A stretch of DNA of 64,000 nt, from positions 1-64,000 of the forward strand of contig DASTXH010000031.1 in assembly GCA_035758575.1 (NCBI GenBank), read 5' to 3'. Shown here piece after piece: positions 59,125 through 64,000 of the stretch. The stretch's first letter is position 1; each line of letters begins with the position of its first letter. Under the pieces are notes generated by a model. It saw nothing but the letters and a program-made list of their open reading frames with translations, made no database searches and was not told where the DNA came from. Position numbers and translations under genes: made by a program. Source of the DNA: JANWHZ01 sp035758575. Its GTDB lineage: Bacteria; Patescibacteriota; Saccharimonadia; Saccharimonadales; UBA4665.

Positions 59125-59751
59125 ATGCATAAAATTCAGGAAAAAATTCTGAATCTCGCCAAGCAACGGAATGTTGAGCAAATGAGCCTAAGTGAAGTGG
59201 CGTCCGCGGTAGGCGCCAATAGCGCTCAGCTCGTTAAGTACCATCTGGACAAGCTGAAACGCTCTGGTCATAGATTCGATCAGACCGGACTGAGCATAGT
59301 CCGGCTTCCGGAGCTTGAACTTATTTCTATACCGATTGTAGGCAGCGCCAACTGCGGCCCGGCAGATATATTTGCGGACGAACGGGTACAAGGGCACCTT
59401 AAGATTTCGTCGCGCCTGCTTGAAACGCGTCGCAGAGAAGGACTGTACGCGCTGCGCGCGCAAGGTATGTCGATGAACCGCGCACGGATCCACGGCGAGC
59501 CCATTAATGACGGTGACTACGTCATTGTCGACAGCCAATCCGTACAACCGACGCCAGGCGATTACGTCGTTGCGGTCGTGGACGGACTGGCGAATATAAA
59601 ACGGTATTATTTTGATCCGGCGAACAGCAGGGTTGCATTTATATCCGAATCTACGGAAGACTACGCCCCGATCTTCCTGCACGAGAGCGATCAATATAAC
59701 GCAGTCATCGCCGGCAAAGTAGTGCAGGTCATGTCTAGACCCGCCATATAG
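59125..59751 (+). CDS. LexA-like / S24 peptidase repressor
   Basis: 208 aa. The N-terminal 60 residues look like a winged helix (MSLSEVASAVGANSAQLVKYHLDKLKRSG). The C-terminal part is an S24 peptidase: cleavage site Cys77-Gly78 in GSANCGPADIF, Ser116 in AQGMSMNRA, and Lys159 in GLANIKRYYF. It should repress target genes and self-cleave on RecA filaments, switching an element on after DNA damage. It is convergent with the serine recombinase (20 bases apart). Confidence 0.85.
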   Translation: MHKIQEKILNLAKQRNVEQMSLSEVASAVGANSAQLVKYHLDKLKRSGHRFDQTGLSIVRLPELELISIPIVGSANCGPADIFADERVQGHLKISSRLLETRRREGLYALRAQGMSMNRARIHGEPINDGDYVIVDSQSVQPTPGDYVVAVVDGLANIKRYYFDPANSRVAFISESTEDYAPIFLHESDQYNAVIAGKVVQVMSRPAI

Positions 59752-59771
59752 TTGGAACTCCGCTTCGCACT

Positions 59772-61274
59772 TCATGCAATACCGCCCAAACCGAGCTTGA
59801 CGTTCGTTTTGCGGACACTATCCGCTATTGCCCTTGCAAAACTTGTATATTCAACAATAACGTCGTCGCCGTCAAGAACGAGTCGGCGGAAAAGGCTCAT
59901 GATAATCAGACGTTTCTGCTCTGGCGATTTGCGTTTATAAAGATCGGCCACCTTTTGCGACAACTCCAAGAGCACAAGCTGTTGGCCCAATTGTTGGCCG
60001 GCAATCGCTTCAATCTTCGAAAGGCCTACTTCTAGCTCGCTAATCTGAATCAAGAGCTGCTGATGTTTTTGCTTATACCTCTCGGCGGAGATATCACCGG
60101 CGAGCTTGTCATCGTACAGGGTATCGTCCATACGCTTCAGACGTTCAATCTGCGTTTGAAATGCGACCCGTTGCCGTTCACGATCCGCCACGTCGGAGGC
60201 ATGTCGCTCGCGCATATGCTGTGCGACCCATTCTATTATTTTGGCGGAAGGGCACACCAGTTTTCTGAGACTATCCATAACTACAGCTTCTACTTTGTCT
60301 TGACGCAGGTATGGCCGCTTCCTGCAAACATCATTATCCCGTTGACAGGAGCCGTAATAGTAGCCCTTCTGAAACTGCCACGTTACCACACCGCCGCATT
60401 GTTTGCAGGTGATGAGGTTCTTCAGCGGCGGATTATGTTTCTTCATAACCGTCGGCCGGCCCTTATGCATCTTCTGCTGCACTTTCTCAAAAAGCTCGCG
60501 GCTTATGATCGGCTCCTGCGCACCTTGATATTCTTTGCCATCGAAACGGTTGATGCCTATGTAGTATGGGTTGCTCAAAATATGTTGCACCTGACTTTTG
60601 TGGTATTCGCGGCCTTTATGCGTTTTGATACCCATGAGCTTCAACTCGTGCGTGACCGTTGCAATAGAATGGCTCGGCTCCAGATATAAACGGAAAGCCC
60701 TTTCGATACAGTAACGTGTCGTCTCGTCGGGAGCATGCACGCGTTTGCCACTCACGACAACCGTCTTATAGCCTGGTGGGGCAGGTGCCGGCATCCATCC
60801 TTGCGCCAGCTTTTCGGCCCAACCTTTCATTGATTCCTCGCGCAAGTTGTCGGCATATTTTTTAGCGACCGAGACATGGATATTCCACATAAACTTAACA
60901 TCTGACTTCGCTTCCTTATGTAGCAAGATGTTCTCTTTTACAGCATGTAACCGGCGGTCGATGTCTTTTTCGAGCCAATCGTCAATCGCGACCGAATCCC
61001 GAAAGTTGCGCGTAAAACGGTCAGTCTTTTCAACCGCTAGATGGTATATCTTATGCCGCGGTTTTGATATATAGCCCAGCATCTCGTGGAAAATCTTGCG
61101 ACTTTGCTCTTTAGACGCTGTTTCAGCGATCTTAAACGTCCATACTACATGTAAGCCTTTTGATTGGCAGTAATTTTGCAGTAGCTTCAGTTGGGAGTCG
61201 AGGGAATATCCTTCGTCCTCTTGCGCCTTGCTCGACACGCGGGCAAGTATAACGGCGTTAGATTTCTGATCCAC
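59772..61274 (-). CDS. large serine recombinase (integrase)
   Basis: 500 aa from the GTG at 61274. The resolvase domain has VILARVSSKAQEDEGYSLDSQ with the catalytic Ser, then YHLAVEKTDRFTRNF. The recombinase domain follows (GWAEKLAQGWMPAPAPPGYKT), then a zinc ribbon (CKQCGGVV...GSCQRDNDVC) and a long coiled coil (ELEVGLSKIEAIAGQQLGQQL). It is the most complete integrase in the window and a good candidate for moving the right part of the island. An upstream GTG-rich extension to 61316 overlaps the tiny gene and is not preferred. Confidence 0.92.
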   Translation of the reverse strand: MDQKSNAVILARVSSKAQEDEGYSLDSQLKLLQNYCQSKGLHVVWTFKIAETASKEQSRKIFHEMLGYISKPRHKIYHLAVEKTDRFTRNFRDSVAIDDWLEKDIDRRLHAVKENILLHKEAKSDVKFMWNIHVSVAKKYADNLREESMKGWAEKLAQGWMPAPAPPGYKTVVVSGKRVHAPDETTRYCIERAFRLYLEPSHSIATVTHELKLMGIKTHKGREYHKSQVQHILSNPYYIGINRFDGKEYQGAQEPIISRELFEKVQQKMHKGRPTVMKKHNPPLKNLITCKQCGGVVTWQFQKGYYYGSCQRDNDVCRKRPYLRQDKVEAVVMDSLRKLVCPSAKIIEWVAQHMRERHASDVADRERQRVAFQTQIERLKRMDDTLYDDKLAGDISAERYKQKHQQLLIQISELEVGLSKIEAIAGQQLGQQLVLLELSQKVADLYKRKSPEQKRLIIMSLFRRLVLDGDDVIVEYTSFARAIADSVRKTNVKLGLGGIA

Positions 61275-61422
61275 TGGGCACCGCTCCTTCCGCCAGCACC
61301 TCAAAAAAGTGCGCAAGCATATCTCCTACCTCGACAGCTTCGTCCCGAGTGATCGGGCGAACCTGTTCCTGCTCAAGTATTTCTCGAAGCGTATCGTATT
61401 GGTCGGTGGTAAAAGACTGCAT
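61258..61422 (-). CDS. 54-aa acidic protein overlapping the recombinase start
   Basis: MQSFTTDQYDTLREILEQEQ is followed by VRPITRDEAVEVGDMLAHFF and EVLAEGAVPSGSEI. The end overlaps the recombinase GTG by 17 bases, so translation is coupled. Acidic and helical. Small genes in this position can encode recombination directionality or partner factors, but nothing in the sequence proves that. Promoter and operators lie just upstream. Confidence 0.55.
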   Translation of the reverse strand: MQSFTTDQYDTLREILEQEQVRPITRDEAVEVGDMLAHFFEVLAEGAVPSGSEI

Positions 61423-61436
61423 ATACCCTCTATATA

Positions 61437-61479
61437 ACTATCCTTACGAGGATAATTATACTATCCCCGAGAGGATAGT
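61437..61479. promoter_or_regulatory. tandem palindromic operators upstream of recombinase unit
   Basis: ACTATCC-N6-GGATAAT (61437-61456, one mismatch) and ACTATCC-N6-GGATAGT (61460-61479, perfect) lie 23 bases apart, so two dimers could bind on the same DNA face. They sit right before the recombinase unit on the minus strand. The outer ACTAT/ATAGT halves resemble the S24 operator at 59099-59119, but with 10 rather than 9 bases between. Confidence 0.6.
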
Positions 61480-61500
61480 TTCAAGTACTTTTATAGTCTT

Positions 61501-61527
61501 TTAATATTTCTCCAGGAGAAATATTAA
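61501..61527. repeat. 27-bp perfect palindrome around one central base
   Basis: TTAATATTTCTCC, A, GGAGAAATATTAA: 13-bp arms without mismatch. It lies between the operators and the Replic_Relax-like gene, in an AT-rich stretch. It could be a recombinase crossover site, a replication or transfer origin hairpin, or a repressor site. Confidence 0.7.
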
Positions 61528-61572
61528 GCAATTAATTCTTATCTGTTATTTTTTATTTCTTGTACCGCTTTA

Positions 61573-61578
61573 TATACT
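61573..61578 (+). promoter_or_regulatory. -10 element of the Replic_Relax-like gene
   Basis: TATACT ends 7 bases before the ATG at 61586; leaderless geometry. Confidence 0.5.
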
Positions 61579-61585
61579 ATATCTA

Positions 61586-62347
61586 ATGCACCAACCGAGC
61601 AAACGCAAAACGCTTAACGCCGAACAACGTCGCGTCCTCTATGCGTTATATAAATTCAGATTCGGAACAACTGACCTACTTTGCGCTACACAGCACAAGT
61701 CAATAACCAGGCAATACATGAACACACGGCTCAGAATTCTCCAGGAGCAGGAATACATAGGCAGACATTACGACAGCAAGAACAGGCAACATGCACCATA
61801 CGCAGTATATTTCCTACTGCCAAAGGGGATAGCATACCTGAGACAATCTCCAACAGACTTCCAAAAGAATATACTCGGCAACATACAAAAGGATAGAGAA
61901 CAACCGCCAAACAGCCGCTTCATCCGCCATAGCCTCACGATCTTCGCCGTATACGCGCAGCTAGCAAAGCAGTACGGCAATACTTTCAAGTTCTATACGA
62001 GGAGCTACCTGTCTTTGCCCGCATTCAACAACCTGCCCGAAAAACGTCCTGACGCGTTCGCTGCCGGATCATTCGGTACGCCCATGGCACACCAATACAT
62101 TATTGAATGTTTTGACGACACCATGCCACACTCGATCATGAAACAAAAAATCGCTCGGGTCGTAGACCATGCAGACAGCGGCTTATGCCCGCCCGCAAAA
62201 CCATACCCCACGCTACTATTTGTCTGTCAAACCGAACAATTGCAAAAGCACGTACAGCGTTGGGCTACCAAAGCCGTCTCCGACGGTTGGACGCCAAACC
62301 TGAAGCGCATCGTAGCGACCGCAGATAGCATCAATCTATTTTCTTAG
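61586..62347 (+). CDS. replication-relaxation (Replic_Relax/MobC-like) family protein
   Basis: 253 aa. A winged-helix-like N-terminus (NAEQRRVLYALYKFRFGTTDLL..., TRLRILQEQEYIGRHY) is followed by FIRHSLTIFAVYAQLAKQYG and a PD-(D/E)xK-like or beta core (RPDAFAAG...QYIIECFDDT, TLLFVCQTE). This fits the Replic_Relax family, found on plasmids and conjugative elements. It suggests that the right part of the region has plasmid- or ICE-like ancestry. Confidence 0.65.
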   Translation: MHQPSKRKTLNAEQRRVLYALYKFRFGTTDLLCATQHKSITRQYMNTRLRILQEQEYIGRHYDSKNRQHAPYAVYFLLPKGIAYLRQSPTDFQKNILGNIQKDREQPPNSRFIRHSLTIFAVYAQLAKQYGNTFKFYTRSYLSLPAFNNLPEKRPDAFAAGSFGTPMAHQYIIECFDDTMPHSIMKQKIARVVDHADSGLCPPAKPYPTLLFVCQTEQLQKHVQRWATKAVSDGWTPNLKRIVATADSINLFS

Positions 62348-62360
62348 TCAGAAAATAGAC

Positions 62361-62392
62361 AAATCCCAAAAAGATAAAACTTTTTAGGATTT
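62361..62392. terminator. terminator-like inverted repeat
   Basis: AAATCC-C-AAAAAG and CTTTTT-A-GGATTT pair with one bulged mismatch around ATAAAA, directly after the stop codon of the Replic_Relax-like gene. Confidence 0.5.
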
Positions 62393-62443
62393 ATCGTAGG
62401 TAGTACCCGAGCAGTTTACCGCCATACTCAGGGCGACGAGCGC

Positions 62444-62719
62444 CTACACTTTCTCGATAATCCGCACAAAATCTACTTTCGAAAACGACAGGATGAGCAG
62501 GTTAGCCAGGAGGTTCTTCTCCCGTTTGCTTTTATGCATCCTTGTACCGATAACGGCTGCCTCGAAGTGATTCCAGAGCCAATCCGCCTTTTCGACATTC
62601 GTGCCCGCTTGCCGGCGTGTCTGGGCTAGGAGCTTCCTGCCCGGCTTACTTACCGATAACCAGCAATACACTGTGAATGTTTCGGCATTGCCGGTTGGGA
62701 ACGTTGTTTCTTGGTCCAT
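62444..62719 (-). CDS. hypothetical protein, 91 aa
   Basis: MDQETTFPTGNAETFTVYCW then helical, basic parts (KPGRKLLAQTRRQAGTNVEK, MHKSKREKNLLANLLILSFS). Not recognised. GAGGAG lies 9-10 bases before the ATG, a good ribosome binding site. Confidence 0.55.
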   Translation of the reverse strand: MDQETTFPTGNAETFTVYCWLSVSKPGRKLLAQTRRQAGTNVEKADWLWNHFEAAVIGTRMHKSKREKNLLANLLILSFSKVDFVRIIEKV

Positions 62720-62895
62720 TTTGGACGTCTCCTCTTTTACTTTACGTAACGACGTCCATGCACATCCCGCAGGCTAGGACGGGCAAGGTGGAGATTGCCA
62801 AAGGCAATACTACCTGGCCTGGGCTAGTCGGGATGTACCATGGAGGAGTACGGAAAGGAAAACTAAAGCATAGAAGCAGGACAAACACGCAAAAA

Positions 62896-62923
62896 CCCGG
62901 AAGCCACCGATGCAGCTTCCGGG
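62896..62923 (-). terminator. intrinsic terminator of the DUF3768 gene
   Basis: On the minus strand CCCGGAAGC and GCTTCCGGG close a 10-base loop and are followed by TTTTT. It lies 18 bases after the stop codon at 62942. Confidence 0.8.
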
Positions 62924-62941
62924 CATAATCACGAGGCTATA

Positions 62942-63253
62942 CTAATACTCACTCGCCAGCATAACGGTCAGTATCCGCTGGCACGTCGGCGACCATGGAT
63001 CGGAGCCATATTTCAACTCACGGTCATAGTAATCAATCTTCCAGAAAATCTTCTCGTTGTGCCATACGAGAGAACCGGAGTCATGCTCACCGTACGGATC
63101 ATTTTCTTCCGTGAACGTATCATATTGCCGGATAAGCTCTATAAGCTTATGTACGCCCTCGAGTGTCCGAACCCCGTTTGTCACCATAAACCCATAGCCA
63201 CTCTGACGAAAGACATCGTTCAACTCCGCGATCCGTGTTGCATCCTCGTGCAT
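62942..63253 (-). CDS. DUF3768 family protein, 103 aa
   Basis: From ATG 63253: MHEDATRIAELNDVFRQSGY. The hallmarks are VTNGVRTL, DTFTEENDPYGEHDSGSL, FWKIDYYDREL and TCQRILTVMLASEY, matching DUF3768 proteins of phages and accessory regions. AAGGAGGT is a perfect Shine-Dalgarno sequence and decides the start against the longer frame to 63343. Function unknown. Confidence 0.82.
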   Translation of the reverse strand: MHEDATRIAELNDVFRQSGYGFMVTNGVRTLEGVHKLIELIRQYDTFTEENDPYGEHDSGSLVWHNEKIFWKIDYYDRELKYGSDPWSPTCQRILTVMLASEY

Positions 63254-63329
63254 CTCAAACCTCCTTGAAATAATTTCATTAGATCTCAAGCAGGTCGACC
63301 TCCCGCTCTGTCGAACGGGCAAGGCCAGA

Positions 63330-63385
63330 ACTGGCCGCGTCAAGGTGGAGCGCCGAACACGACGAACGACCTTGATGCGGCCAGT
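63330..63385. repeat. 17-bp inverted repeat with alternative inner hairpin
   Basis: ACTGGCCGCGTCAAGGT (63330-63346) pairs with ACCTTGATGCGGCCAGT (63369-63385), one G-T/G-U wobble only. GGCCAG-AA-CTGGCC (63324-63337) is a competing hairpin. No T run follows. The 350 bases between 63254 and 63603 hold no recognisable gene, so this may be a structured RNA or a protein-binding site. Confidence 0.5.
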
Positions 63386-63603
63386 GGCGGCCTTATACTG
63401 AAGAGACAGAGGGAGGGAAAAACTTCACGTACTGCACATAATAAGTACATGCAACTTACAGATACCACCCAAACGACGCACAGGAGCCTCATTACTGGTG
63501 ATCTTGGTACCAGTTCTCTCAAGCATTCCATCTATAAATCATCAATAGAAAAGAGCACCCGTAGTTGCAGACTGCACGTCTAATTCAATATATTTACGAG
63601 CAA

Positions 63604-64000
63604 TTACTCATCGTCTGAAGCGTCTCCACCATTCAAAGAAAGCTTATAGAGCGCCTCATCGAGTTTCACGCCCAGTTTATTTAGGATCGCTATTAGCGCC
63701 TCCGCATCTTCACGCGTTGGAGCTTTCAAGGCATGTGCATACGCATTCCGCAAATGTGTGGCTTGTTTTGCGAGGTCAACATCTTTGTCGTCGAACACTT
63801 TCTTCTTCAGTAGCATTTGAGCGATGCGACCAAGATTACCTCCTGAAACGCCATATCCTCTCGCCCTAAAATAACCCTTCGCTTTTGCAAGCACGCTTTC
63901 ATATTTCTCAAAAATAAGAGTTAGTGGCTGTGCATTCGGGGGATGCCCATTTAAAAATGTATCAGGAGCATTGCTTGTCTCGCTAACCTTAGCCAGATAT
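63604..64000 (-). CDS. partial HEPN-motif protein, N-terminus beyond right edge
   Basis: The frame stays open from the stop at 63604 to the window edge (132 codons). The visible C-terminus contains ATHLRNAYAHALKAPTREDA: Arg-Asn-Ala-Tyr-Ala-His is an R-x4-H HEPN motif with the Asn often seen after Arg. EALIAILNKLGVKLDEALYKL is the last helix. HEPN proteins are RNases or RNA binders in toxin and defence systems. The role cannot be judged without the missing part. Confidence 0.6.
   Translation of the reverse strand, partial: YLAKVSETSNAPDTFLNGHPPNAQPLTLIFEKYESVLAKAKGYFRARGYGVSGGNLGRIAQMLLKKKVFDDKDVDLAKQATHLRNAYAHALKAPTREDAEALIAILNKLGVKLDEALYKLSLNGGDASDDE

Noticed and set aside
62758..62928. Plus-strand small frame starting MHIPQARTGK
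   Set aside because: It runs through the strong minus-strand terminator at 62896-62923, lacks a ribosome binding site and has no recognisable pattern.
1..64000. CRISPR arrays
   Set aside because: No regularly spaced repeats of 25-40 bases were seen on either strand. The repeats found are two- or three-copy short motifs or (TP)n coding repeats at 8545-8600.
1..64000. UGA recoding (as in some CPR lineages)
   Set aside because: Genes such as atpF and the terminase operon use TGA in stop/start overlaps at the expected ends, and TGG is used for conserved Trp residues.

Overview
The window reads as two very different halves. Bases 1 to about 31,620 look like chromosome of a small-genome bacterium, most likely a member of the Patescibacteria (CPR), with Saccharibacteria (TM7) as my best guess. 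This is an inference from gene content: a compact F-type ATP synthase operon, a single type II NADH dehydrogenase, an orphan b-type cytochrome, SmpB, LPxTG-anchored surface protein, many short unknown proteins, and no biosynthetic pathways in 31 kb. The standard genetic code fits (TGA acts as stop throughout). Bases from about 31,620 to the right edge are an accessory region that starts directly behind a tRNA-Asn gene.

Chromosomal half. A FAD-linked oxidase runs off the left edge. It is followed by NDH-2, a UvrD-type helicase/nuclease, an aquaporin, a sortase-anchored PKD-like protein, and the complete minus-strand atp operon (atpI-like, atpB, atpE, atpF, atpH, atpA, atpG, an extra 105-aa gene, atpD, atpC). 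Then come glutaredoxin, a cobalamin adenosyltransferase, an Hsp20 under a perfect CIRCE operator, cytochrome b, a histidine phosphatase, two Nudix hydrolases, a flippase-like membrane protein, a penicillin-binding-protein-like protein without catalytic residues, a membrane-anchored glycosidase, SmpB, a GT4 glycosyltransferase and an amylo-1,6-glucosidase-like enzyme. NDH-2, cytochrome b and ATP synthase together suggest a minimal respiratory chain.

Accessory half. 31.8-43.7 kb is a probable defence cluster: a TOPRIM-like protein, a HEPN protein, a serine recombinase, a fused PLD-SNF2 helicase overlapping an Eco57I-type DNA methyltransferase, and a VRR-NUC-like nuclease. 43.9-47.2 kb is a phage-type packaging operon (ParB-methyltransferase, TerS, TerL) with no portal, capsid or tail genes anywhere in the window. 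It is driven by a promoter whose leader carries a terminator-like structure. 47.4-48.6 kb is rich in structured RNA: an oversized tRNA-like gene with a Trp-like anticodon on a Ser/Leu-like body, a 39-aa gene, and a roughly 215-nt structured leader. 48.6-58.1 kb holds a G5-domain membrane protein, YidD, an ImmA-type peptidase cassette, an IS1595-type transposase, a PIN-domain pair, a PD-(D/E)xK protein and unknown zinc-ribbon and HEPN-like proteins. 58.2-64 kb holds DUF3892 and HNH proteins, a LexA/S24 regulator, a second large serine recombinase with a tiny overlapping upstream gene, strong palindromic operators, a Replic_Relax-like protein, DUF3768 and another HEPN-like gene cut by the right edge.

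A theme across both halves is translation start architecture. At least a dozen genes have a -10 hexamer ending only 6-8 bases before the start codon, which implies leaderless mRNAs. Secreted proteins, Hsp20 and operon-internal genes instead carry Shine-Dalgarno sequences. The strongest candidates for undescribed biology are the terminase-only packaging module with its RNA leaders, the odd tRNA, and the defence cluster.
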